A stretch of DNA of 64,000 nt from Piezodorus guildinii (taxonomy: Eukaryota; Arthropoda; Insecta; Hemiptera; Pentatomidae). The stretch is taken from positions 90,317,169 to 90,381,168 of the forward strand of contig CM041292.1 of NCBI GenBank assembly GCA_023052935.1, in the 5' to 3' direction. The position numbers and the translations under genes are program-made. This document shows, one piece after another, positions 10,646 to 20,730 of this stretch (positions are counted from its first letter, which is position 1; the number at the start of each line of letters is the position of its first letter). The notes under the pieces were generated by a model. The model ran no database searches. It had not been told where the DNA came from and worked only from the letters and a program-made list of their open reading frames with translations.

Positions 10646-11696
10646 TTAAATTGTATACATAGAATTATAATTATATATTTCTCAATAACGACAGTTTGAC
10701 AGAGTCAAAAAGCAACTGCATATTAGCACTTACACTTACATGAAAGCCCTGATGAAGACCCGAAACTTATTTTAAATAGTTTTTCACTATTTACCTTTTT
10801 GACCCCACCCGACCTATCGCACCTATATATATATATATATATAAAATTACTATATTAATAATTAGGCTCTTAAAAAAATGTTTCTTTGCACTTAAACTTA
10901 TTTAAAGGAAGATTTTATTCTTTACCGTAAATAGTGCAGCCTTAAGGTAAATTTGAGATCTGAAATAAAACAATTTAAAAGATAACATTAGTACAGTTTT
11001 AATTATAATGTTATTTGTAAAATTATTAATCTAATATCTGTTCAATAAAATATTCTAAATTAGACATATGAATTACAAAATTACTGATGGGTTTTCGTCA
11101 CTTTTTATTATCTTCGACGAGTTCTTTTGTTAAATATTATTTGTTTTGAAAACTTTAGCTTTCCAACAGTGTGTTCGACAACTAATTACATTTTTAGAAT
11201 TGTCTTTTTAATCTGAAAAAAATATTTCCCGTATAGTTGGTTATCAAATAGTTGGTAAAATATTTCAAGTGTGCGAGGAAAACATGAAAATTAAAAAAAA
11301 GACATTACTAGAAGGAATTAGTCCGGGTGGGGGTCAGTGAATGTAACAATTAAGTAGTTTCTAAAAAAAAAAGACAATGTAAACTACATTTTTTAAATAA
11401 ATTTAATACCAATTTTTATTGTAACTTATTGAGGTTTAAGCGAATTAGGAACTCTTAAATGTTCTACATAAACTTTCGTAGGAATTATGTTTACGTTGCT
11501 TTAATTTTTAAGCATATTAATTAAACTTTGCAGCGTATTATGACTTCTGCTAATGATTTCTCCCATTTATGTTACCTGTTTGTTGGCTTTTTCACAATTA
11601 TTTTTCGAATTTCACTTGTATTGCCTTTTCCTTTACCAATTTTAAATTCAGTTAAGTTCGTTGAAGTTCACCTTCCTAATGAAACGTGTTCAGGCA
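10646..11696. other. Spacer between the peptide promoters, with Rep1 relic
   Basis: Mostly unassigned AT-rich DNA. At 11068-11260 a minus-strand Rep1 relic is recognisable from GGTTTTCGTCACTTTTTATT followed by AAAACTTTAGCTTTCCAACA. A short TA run lies at 10826-10843. No gene seen. Confidence 0.5.
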
Positions 11697-12112
11697 AACA
11701 TGTAGGACTCCCACTGTAGCATCGTCCATAGTAGCATAAACATGATGTTAAATGAATAAAAAAAACCTGTACCGCTATAACCCTTTAAGGGTCTTGGGTC
11801 TTAGGCTCAGTTCATATAGAGATTCGTACTGTTTATAGCCAACGGTCTTGCAATACAGTGATTAGGCCTTGATCACGCTCAGACGTCAGGTTTTTTTTCC
11901 CCACTTAGGGTACCCACTTTAAAAAGGCTGGATCTGGCCCAGGAGGGTCTCATACTCTTGGGTTGCCTCCTCCACCCCCTTCCCAAATTAACAGAATAAA
12001 TAATATTCTGTCATAGCCGGGATTCGAACCCAGGGCCCGGAGTACAGTAGACTTGCGCTCTATCCACTAGACCACGCCGCTCCCTGTTAAATGAATAAAA
12101 ACTAACTAAAAT
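11697..12112 (-). repeat. SINE2 tail split by a SINE1 insertion
   Basis: The segment 11697-11746 (GACTCCCACTGTAGCATCGT and onward) matches the 3' tail of the SINE2 copy at 29382, in minus orientation. It is interrupted by the SINE1 copy at 11762-12085, which is flanked by the 15-bp direct repeat GTTAAATGAATAAAA (from 11747 and from 12086). Confidence 0.65.
11762..12085 (-). mobile_element. SINE1, tRNA-derived retroposon
   Basis: Read on the minus strand, the 5' end is a tRNA-like head with an A box (TGGTCTAGTGGATAGAG) and a B box (GGGTTCGAATCCC). A T-arm folds (CTGGG with CCCGG), but the acceptor strands do not pair. A body of about 250 bp follows, ending in GGTACAGG and a T-rich tail. The perfect 15-bp target duplication GTTAAATGAATAAAA shows retrotransposition. 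Related fragments lie at 27975 and 43725. Confidence 0.85.
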
Positions 12113-12509
12113 TTAAAACTTACAAAAAATAGGTATTTATTCAAATACTCATAAAAAAGTCGAATGTTGTTCATCATCTTATGCGGTCACATCTTTCCTT
12201 TGAACATAATACTTTCGAAATTAAAAAAAAAAAAAAAAAGTACCCATTTTAAAGTTGTGATGGTGCATTAGCAGTCACCTGTCATGATCACTTGCAATTA
12301 TATCACATAAAATGTAGAATTTGTCTGTTTAGAGTTTGTGATTCTTATCAAAAGTCAAGGTTTTACAAATATTTTACGTTAAGTTCATTTACTATTTACT
12401 ATATTACTTCCCAACGGCTCATCCCTTAACATCTGGATCACTCCAAAAAAAAAAAAAATTTCACGGACCCGTTTATCCAATGAGTACAATAACAAGGACC
12501 TCCTAAAAA

Positions 12510-12558
<49 letters not shown>

Positions 12559-12563
12559 TATAT

Positions 12564-12627
<64 letters not shown>

Positions 12628-13265
12628 AAATGTATTCGATTACATACAAAAAATACACAAGTCCTTGGTGAGCTCGTTTGAAAATTGCTGTTCTTTCAGA
12701 AAGTTCATATTTAATTACATACCAAACTATACTAAAATTTCGCCTTATATAACATAAATTTTATTCTAGATTTAAATGCTAAAATAGTCGAGTAAATTAG
12801 TTTTTTTAAATTATTGAAAATTTCCTTAAATAATATACATTACATATTCCAAACCATTGTATTAATTTTAAGGCGTATCCGACTAACAGAAATTTTATTA
12901 TTGAAATAATGAACAAGCGATTAATAACCACAATCGAAAAAAATTGTTAAAGATAATCTATAGTTTCAAGATGCTAGTTCCAGGCTCCAACAGTCGACAA
13001 CATTGTTCTTGGTGAATTACTAAAATTTAGAAATAAAATATGGGTACTTATTTATTATCAGTTTCTGAACGCAATTTAACTTATGTGTGCAATGGGTGAG
13101 TTTATATTTATTCTCCGATCAAGTCCTCTTAGATCAAAGACAATGAACAAAAAGAAATCCTTATGGTGTGGTTACTTTAAAAAAAATAAAAAATCAACTA
13201 TTTAATATATCTATAAATCTTTGCCAATTCATACACACTTATATATACATATATTTATGCTATAT
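12113..13265. other. Unassigned DNA with a (TA)n array
   Basis: A nearly pure TA microsatellite occupies 12527-12625, preceded by an A-run of about 24. The rest is AT-rich with no ORF or repeat that I can name. Confidence 0.5.
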
Positions 13266-13269
13266 ATAC

Positions 13270-13930
13270 CTATATTTTATAATGGAACGGAAGATTGAGA
13301 TACGAGTAGGTAATAAAAGAGTTGATATTTGAAGGAAGAAAGGGAGGTGGCTTTAGGGATAGAGATAGGCAGCGAATTCCAGAAGGACGAGGAACGAACG
13401 AGAAACGATTTTTTAACGGATGCAGTTCTATGTGATGGGGTTCTAATATTTAACCAATGGATATCAGAGCGGAGGTTGAGGAGCTCGGTTATGTAGGAAG
13501 GTTTTCTATTTTTTAAAGTTTGGAATAAGTAGGAGCCAAGGAAATATTGCCGTCGGATAGAAGGATAATTCTTAGGACTATTCTTAGTCGGTATATAGCC
13601 AGAAATATGGTCACGTCAACGGGTTCCGAAAATAAATCTTATAAAGCAGTTCATAAGTCGTTTTAATTTTATTTCCAGTTCATCGGTTAGTCCTACAAGA
13701 ACCAGGCAACCGTAGTCAAACTTGGGGAAGATGATAGAGGAAACTAGTAGCTGACGGGTTTTTAAAGGTAAGGATTCACAGAATCTATAGAGGTGTTTGA
13801 GTATGGAAATGGATTTTCGGTATATTTCAGATACATGGTTATTCCAGGATAGGTTTTAGTTAAAGGTAACTCCAAGGTTTTTGGAATGGAGTAGGGACTT
13901 TATTGAGAAAGAGCAACGGGATTTTTTTTA
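13270..13930 (-). mobile_element. LINE relic (CR1/Jockey-like reverse transcriptase C-terminus)
   Basis: Minus-strand translation with several stops and frameshifts gives pieces typical of the RT thumb and connection: KNLGVTFN then LSWNNHVSEIY, SIIFPKFDYGCLVLVGLTDE, LMNCFIRFIFGT, RKPSYITELLNLRSDIHW. It is too degraded to be functional. The catalytic part is missing. Confidence 0.65.
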
Positions 13931-14703
13931 ATAATTAAAATTCTTACTTTGTTACAAGCTAATTTTATAAATTTTGCAATGATATTGTTTGCGGGTTCCC
14001 CACGGACCACTGTAGGACAAACATTCATTACTCTGACATTCACCTCAATAATAGGTAGATTTGTTTTCAAAAATGTCAATGGAGTTTAATTAATCCATTA
14101 TACGTTCTATAAATGCATCCCATTCCAGTCACATTGGCATAAAATCTCGCCATGGGTGAAAACTTATAAATCAAATTAAAAATAAAAATTCATGCTTCAA
14201 TTACCTTATATTTATTATGTAGTTTTTTTTTTTATATATATTTCTGCTATCATGCCTAATGGTCTATTTCGGATCAATTGATTCGGTTATTCACAGCAAT
14301 GTAGTTGCTTTCTGGAGATAGTGCTAAAAGTGATAACTAATCGGTTTTCTTACATAATTTATCTTGTCGCAAGAGATTTTCCCGTTACGCTGAAATATTT
14401 TAAAACTATTTTTAAATAAAGAACAAGTAACATCTGAAAAACAATATTTCATTTTATTTAAATCATTCTGGTATATATTTATCATATTCTTAATGCTAAG
14501 GAAACTAAAAATAATTAAAAAAATATTTAAAAAAAATAAGAAACCTCTAACATAATATCCAAATATGTTAAACCGATGGCAGCAAAAAAACATGTTAACA
14601 GACAGGCTAGAATATAATATTCATAAAAAAAATCGTTCTAAAATAATATTCACCCAAGCATGATTTTATAAATGATATATCAGTATTAAAAAAAATAAAA
14701 TTA
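13931..14703. other. Unassigned AT-rich DNA
   Basis: The open frames here are low-complexity, rich in Phe, Ile, Asn and Lys, as expected by chance in AT-rich DNA. No gene or repeat assigned. Confidence 0.4.
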
Positions 14704-15969
14704 AAAAAAAAACGCTGCACATTATTACACAATGGTTTATTATTTCCAAATGACAATATTAGGATATAACTGTTTATATGGCTGTTGATGGACAATTAGG
14801 TAATATGAAAAGCACTAATTCAAAGCATCATAACACTACCGCTGATTTCAAAACGCAATATCTAAGCTAGTTGTAAACCAATTTCAATGGTTTTTTTTTC
14901 AATTGGTCCGAAATTTAATTCTCTATCAAATGGCACTAAAAGAAAAAAAATTGGTTTTTTATATTTATTTATTAGTAGACTACGTTACTATTTCCTTTTC
15001 TTTTCTCAATTTTCATTCAAATATAATTTCCTGATTCCAGAACACCTTACATTTTATCTTTATCAGCAATAATAAGTGAGTTATCAGGGAATCACATCTC
15101 TTATAAGTAGTGGCTTAACCATATAAGATGATTTATTTATTTATTTTTTTTTTTTTGCACTTTGTTGATCGCGTTGTCTTGATCTCGAAAATCTTTTCAA
15201 TTTTTTTCTATCTTCAATAATAACCGATTTTTGGTGTAATTACATCAATTATAATTTGTTACTTGAATATACAAATGATTTTTTTTTTTTTTTTTTTATC
15301 GAACTTTGCTGATTCTATAACATTATATACACTTTTCTCTATCTTCAAAAATAACTGAGTTATAAGCGTATTTATGTGAAACATTTCAATTTTTTTCTTT
15401 TATATAATTATTCGCGGTTTTTTGGTTATAAAACACTAATGAATTTTTTCTCCGTTCGAAAATAACATAGTTACAAGCGTATATATATAAACGAGACTCC
15501 AATTTTTTTCCTTTTTCCTTTTTTGTTTATCGCGCTTTACTGATTCTGAAACACTATACATACTTTTCTCTATCGTCAATAATAACTGAGGTTTGAACGT
15601 ATTGATGTGTAAAATTTCAATTTCTTTTTTCACTTTTATATATTTATTCGCGGTTTTTTGGTTAAAAAACACTAATAAATATTTCTCAATGTTCAAAAAT
15701 ATCTGAGTTATTGAATTAATTCACTTTTAATCGCCCGGGTGTTAGGTTCATCGTTGAATGGACTAGTATTTTTGTGGCGATTATAAAAAAAAATTGGTCC
15801 AGTAGTTTCGGAGAAATGTCGCAGACGGTGGACGGCGGACAAACGGATTTTTTATCATTCATTATTCGGATTCCACGAATATCGAAACGTAAGCTCTCAA
15901 ATTTTGAGGGGGGCTTATTTTTTTTTTTTTGGTTGATTACAAAGGTTCATTATTGAAAATAATAAACCA
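14704..15969 (+). repeat. Rep2, longest copy (~1.27 kb)
   Basis: Starts at CGCTGCACATTATTACACAA and ends at AATAATAAACCA (15958-15969). The inner start TGGTTTATTATTT (14733) is the inverted complement of the end. The interior at about 15150-15700 holds four or five degenerate units of roughly 115-130 bp, each with CTCTATCTTCAAAAATAACT-like and TTCGCGGTTTTTTGGTTA-like parts. Near the 3' end is the block CCAGTAGTTTCGGAGAAATG, shared with 9899 and, inverted, with 58835. No coding capacity. Confidence 0.75.
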
Positions 15970-16068
15970 CTAAATAAAATCATAATAATAAATGGAAAGA
16001 AAGTGTTAAATTTTCAATTTTGACTGAAAATTATGAGATAATTTATAAAAACAGTGGGTTTACCTTTT

Positions 16069-16126
<58 letters not shown>

Positions 16127-16627
16127 AAATTAGTGGTCACATGCTTTCTCTAATTCCTTAGTTTAAATACATTTTATAACTTTATATTTAGTGGCAAAAG
16201 TAAAAATAAACTTTTTAATAAAAATTCAATTCAGTTTCAATTAGAACATCTTTAATATGTTTACTTCTGCGCTTAATAGAAGAATTTATTTACCACAACA
16301 ATAACTCACGTTTTTATGGAGCTTTTCAATAGTGTATTGTGTCTCCATAACTATTTTTATTCTAGAAATGTATTTTCAGAGTGGGAAAAAGTTTCTTTTT
16401 TTCCTCACTTTAAAATTACAACTAACTAATGTTATTTTTTTAGCTATTTTACTTTAGATTTCATTTTTTATTAAAGGCTTAATATGATTAATACAGATAG
16501 ACGATTCATAGGAGAATTGCTTATTATATACTTATTATTTAATTACGTATAATGTCACAATAGAATATCATAGTGTATAGATGCAGCGAGTAAAATATAT
16601 ATGTGTGTATATATATATGTGTGTGTG
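15970..16627. other. Unassigned DNA with (TA)n and (GT)n runs
   Basis: A TA microsatellite lies at about 16071-16124 and a mixed TA/GT run at 16596-16632. Otherwise nothing recognised. Confidence 0.5.
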
Positions 16628-16839
16628 TGTCTGATTCACTTTTGTGTCGAGTGCTCAGCGCTTTTGCGCATAATGGTCATAAACCTAATCTTTACAATAT
16701 TTTTTCCTGGCTGGGAAAAACCTCTGGGATAGCCATAAGACTCAGCTCGCATATAAGAAGGCTGGGATGGGATAGCCCAATAGAATCAACTGTTCCTTAG
16801 TACAGCTTACATTGTAGAGGTCCCTTCAATTTCAGAAAG
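16628..16839 (+). promoter_or_regulatory. Promoter and 5' UTR exon of peptide gene 2
   Basis: Inverted counterpart of 10451-10645. It contains GGGAAAAACC (16713-16722, kappaB-like), GGGATAGCC (16726-16734), GGGATGGGATAGCCC (16764-16778), TATAAG (16752-16757) and an initiator-like AATCAAC around 16788. A 5' UTR exon of about 52 nt ends at 16839 before GTAAGA. Its acceptor is CTTTCCAG at 17421-17428, giving a 589-bp intron. All elements have the same order and spacing as in copy 1, apart from a small insertion in the 5' UTR exon. Confidence 0.6.
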
Positions 16840-17436
16840 GTAAGATATTTTTAGTTATTACATAATGCAATATTCATTTTTATTAATTGAAAATACTATT
16901 GCACTTATTCCCAAAAGTATTTGTAGATTGATAAAATTAAATAAAGAAATTGCACAAAAATGATACTATAATATTTTATAAAGCAGTTGAATCCTCATCA
17001 TTATCTATAATATTGCTTTATTGAGAAATAATACAATCTGCCACTATCTTGGGCAATAAGTATTAGGGCTAAAAGAAGTCACCTCATCATTAGGACACGT
17101 TGTTAGAAATTACACGTACTTTTCACTGTTTTAACTAAATGCTAATTAGAGTTGTTTTCGATCTGTTTGTTAAATTATCGTAACTTTAAATATGGAGGGA
17201 ATGGTTTATTTCAACCCAAATAATCATTGACCTAGAGAGGCAGATTTCTCAATAATAATATTAATAAATGATCATGGCTTCGTCTGTATGAAAGAGTATG
17301 GAACAAAGAACCCTTTCCGCAGTTTTTATTGCCTCTATATGGGTTTAAAAAAATCGATATATCAGCATCGTTTATTAATAATTTTTAGACTGCAAAATAA
17401 TTATATCTGTATCTACTTTTCTTTCCAGGCTTGAAG

Positions 17437-17956
17437 ATGTTCAAATTCATTGTCCTGGTTGCCATTGTAGCTATTTCAAGTTATCCTAATACCATCACCG
17501 CAGCAGCGGTAGGGTACTCAGAAGATATTGCTGAAGATCCGTTTGTCAACCTTGGTCATCACGTAAGTAGTGTCTTTGACTACTGTTAAACTTCTCAATT
17601 ATGTTTATTATCTTCATTCTGACTAAATCTTATGATCCATCATCTCTTCATAGTTGAGGGAAAGGAGGTCGCCGCAGTTGTCCGGAGGAGGTTCTGGAAG
17701 TGCTGGAACCATAAGGTACGACGGCCAGAAGACTGTCTGGAGCAATGGCAGGACAGGAGTTGATGCCACAGGATTCGTCCAACACAGTTGGCAGAAAGGA
17801 CAACCCTCCCAAACCGACTACGGACTCGGTGCCACCGTCAACCGCAACTTGTACTCGGGAAGGAATGGCCAATTGGATGCGTACGCAGGATTTCAGAGAC
17901 AGTGGGCAGGCAGACCTTCCAATCAGTACAATGCTGGCATTAGATATCGTTTTTAA
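17437..17956 (+). CDS. Hemiptericin/diptericin-like antimicrobial peptide, copy 2
   Basis: Coding exons 17437-17562 and 17654-17956 (donor GTAAGT, acceptor CATAG) give a 142-aa prepropeptide with signal peptide, acidic propiece, RERR site (17657-17668) and a 95-aa glycine-rich mature part ending IRYRF. Exon 2 encodes exactly the same 100 residues as copy 1, with only a few silent changes. The short intron and about 130 bp of 3' UTR (to CATAATAAG near 18071) are also alike. The two genes are transcribed away from each other, with promoters about 6.2 kb apart. The strong match between inverted copies suggests recent duplication or ongoing gene conversion. Confidence 0.86.
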
Positions 17957-18116
17957 GATCATATTGAATGTGTATTCGCTTTGATATAAGTTCCTATTTA
18001 AAATGTGTTTTTCATTCCATTTAGAAAGTTAAGCGCGTATGTAATGTATTTTATAAATGTACATAATAAGATTTTTGACGTATGTTTTTACGAATGTTAA
18101 AATTTATTATAAATAA

Positions 18117-18240
18117 TAATAAAAAACGCTGAAAATTATTACACAATGGTTTACTACTTCCAAATAACAATATTGTTAGGGTATAACTGTTTACATAGCT
18201 GTTGATAGGCAATTAAGTAATATGATCAGCAAAAGGGCAG
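18117..18240 (+). repeat. Rep2 5' fragment
   Basis: Matches the first ~120 bp of Rep2: AAAACGCTGAAAATTATTAC, then ACACAATGGTTTACTACTTC and ATAGCTGTTGATAGGCAATT. It stops abruptly. Confidence 0.65.
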
Positions 18241-18390
18241 ATTCTGTTCAACTGAACATTAGCAAGGATTTATAATATAGCATAGTTATTTTCTGATCAA
18301 TTAAAAAATAATTTAAGGCAACGTTTTCTCTTACATAAAAAGTAAAAAATAAATGTCAAAGGAAAGGAATGAAGTTAACAACCCAGGTCT

Positions 18391-19289
18391 AAAAAAATCT
18401 GGTACGGGCAACACACGACTTTCACTTACCTCGATTTTTAAAATCAATGAAAGAATTTTCAAATACAGTTAGAGATAAAAATACGTGAAACTATTAAGCA
18501 ATTAATCAAATTGAATTTATATAGAAACATGTGTTTTATTAAAAAATCTATTATATTATTATCTAAAATAATCAGTCAGTTTTATCTTCTTCTCATCACT
18601 CTCTATTAACTTCTAAAAGTTTGTGTATGAGATATTTTTTCTAAAATCTTTAGCTTTCCAACGGTATATCATACATGTATATTACTGCTCTTATGTTCAA
18701 AAACGAAAAATTTCATTAAAAATATATTTTTTCTGTTTTCTCCTTTAGTTGGGTATCGAATTTATTCAATTGATATATTTATCTGTTTTTTATCAGCGTT
18801 AACAAGATAATCTAGTTATTATTATTGAATCTACAAAATTAAAGGTACTTTAGAGAAAGAAAATTTAAAATATTGGCATCTAAGCCATGTCAGACCATTT
18901 TAATCAGAATAAAACCTACATGATATTAAAGCATATTGAATTTTACATCTATATAGCGAGTTTAATCAAAATCGTCGGAACCGTTTTTGAGAAAATCGAA
19001 AAAAGGTGCAAAATGAATGGTATAAAGTGCCTCTTCTGGTAAGCTCATTTTGATGAAAAAAGTTTTGTCACGTCTCGGGCGTATAGTTGTCTTAAATATG
19101 AAATTTCAGTTTCATAGGACTTACCGTTTCCGCCCGGGAGTTACCACACACACACAGACCTTTTTGCGGGACTTGGTTATTTGGACTCAGAGGACCCTAA
19201 AACGTGTATTTCCGTTGAAAACTGGAATTCGAAAATTTCCACGATCGCAATACTTCCCCTTACTATATATAGTAAGTGAAAGTAAAAAA
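18391..19289 (-). repeat. Rep1 copy B, full length (~0.9 kb)
   Basis: Minus-strand copy. The plus strand begins with AATCTGGTACGGGCAACACA, then CGACTTTCACTTACCTC, and ends with GTAAGTGAAAGTAAAAA (19273-19289). The ends are therefore an inverted pair around ACTTTCACTTAC. Shared internal blocks include the CCACACACACACAGACC stretch and the segment about CGTTTTTGAGAAAATCG. No convincing protein. Confidence 0.8.
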
Positions 19290-19645
19290 GCTAAGCAAAT
19301 ACCATCAATGGGGAACAGAGTTTATTAAAATAAATACTAATGCTAAAACCTAAGACCCGTAATTGGAGGGTAAACGGGAAGGGTAACAGGAGAGCTAGAG
19401 AGGGAGATAGGTGCAGGTGTCTCCCCCACTCTTTGCGAATTTATCAAGCCATGGTGCCCTACCCATTGTTTGGTAAACTTCCAGTCCTCCCTATCCCTAC
19501 CAACTCCTACTGTCACCTCCTCGTGGTTCTCCCGGGGAGTCTGATGGGAATCGTGTTGTAATTGTTCCATTGTAACCTTAATGCCCACTACAGGGAGAGG
19601 GGGTCGTACCTGCAATGTAGTTAGCTCCATTCTCATGGGAACAAA

Positions 19646-20730
19646 ATGTCACTTTCAAATAAAAAAATTTCAGATAGCGAGGAGGAAGTGGAGTCGGAGG
19701 ATTCTTCATCATCCTTGCATGGCCGGGTGGGGACTAAAATGGACCAGTTGACTGCTAGAGTGCAGCCAGACGATGAAGAAACTAGGAGCTCCTTAGCGAT
19801 GCTCCTCGACGAGGTAAGGGACCTTTTTGTAGTATCGGAGGGCGAGTGAAACTTGGGTGGGACCACTGAGAGAACCCCCAAGCCTTAGGAGGTGAAGAAG
19901 CCCTCCGGTGCTCAGAGAAGAAAACTTAAAACATTGAGGGCTCAGACTGCCGGACTTTCGGGACTCTTAGTAGATCGGTGTAAGGCAGTTTTTGGAATGA
20001 GCTCTGAGAAAAGACCAAGGACCTCACGCAGGACTTCTGGGGCAAATAGAGCCAGAAGTGTTGCTCCTAATGTCATTTCTTATGCTCTAGCTGCCGGAGG
20101 GAGCAAGGTAGCAATTATCCCAAATCGATACGCAGCTGAGCAACTCATCTGGAAAAAAGTTAGGAAGCAGCTGATCGGCGTTGTTGATCAGCTAGAGGAA
20201 GGTGGCATCTAGGCTGAGTTTAGTGTTTTCAGCTACAAGATGGGTGGATATGTGGTGGTCGGTGACAACCGAGGCACCAGAGACTGGTTGTCAGAAACCA
20301 CCAAAAATCTTAAAATTAGGGGGAGGGCTTAGTGCTCTGCACTGGTGACTTTGAGGAGCTCAAGAAGCCTGTCAGATTCGGTGGCTTCTTCCCTTGGGAG
20401 AAGCTCACAGAAAACTCTTTCTGTAGGCATATACAAATAGAGAATTCAAGAATAACGGATATGAACAGATGGTCACTGCTGGGTGTTAAGGAGGAGAGAC
20501 ACGGATTCTTTGCCTTGATTAGAATTCCAGAGTCTACCCTAAGATATTTAGAAGAGAGGAACTGGCTGGTGATGTTTAGAATGGACAAGGTCCAACTCAG
20601 ATTAATGGAGAAGAAGAGGCCACCCAAACCAGCAAGGGAAATGGCTACTAAGGTCTCATCCGATGCCAAGGCTGAAGGAAAGAAGATGGAGCTGGTCAGG
20701 ATGGAGGAGTGCTGCTCTTGACGGTCTGGC
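19646..20730 (+). pseudogene. LINE ORF1 remnants
   Basis: Three frames carry pieces of ORF1: an acidic serine-rich start at 19646-19849, KPSGAQRRKLKTLRAQTAGL and onward at 19892-20212, and 20332-20721 with FALIRIPESTLRYLEERNWL near its end. The KPSGAQRRK block followed by a conserved C-terminal domain is typical of ORF1 in this LINE group. At least two frameshifts separate the pieces. Confidence 0.65.

Noticed and set aside
10748..10772. Hammerhead-like core CTGATGA...GAAAC
   Set aside because: Only six bases lie between the two core parts, too few for stem II, and no cleavage-side helix is visible.
12005..12085. A tRNA gene on the minus strand
   Set aside because: A and B boxes and a T-arm are present, but the acceptor strands do not pair. 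The sequence continues into a SINE body with a target duplication.
14324..14795. Small minus-strand ORFs rich in Phe/Asn/Ile
   Set aside because: Low-complexity frames in AT-rich DNA, with no splice context or family match; one runs into Rep2.
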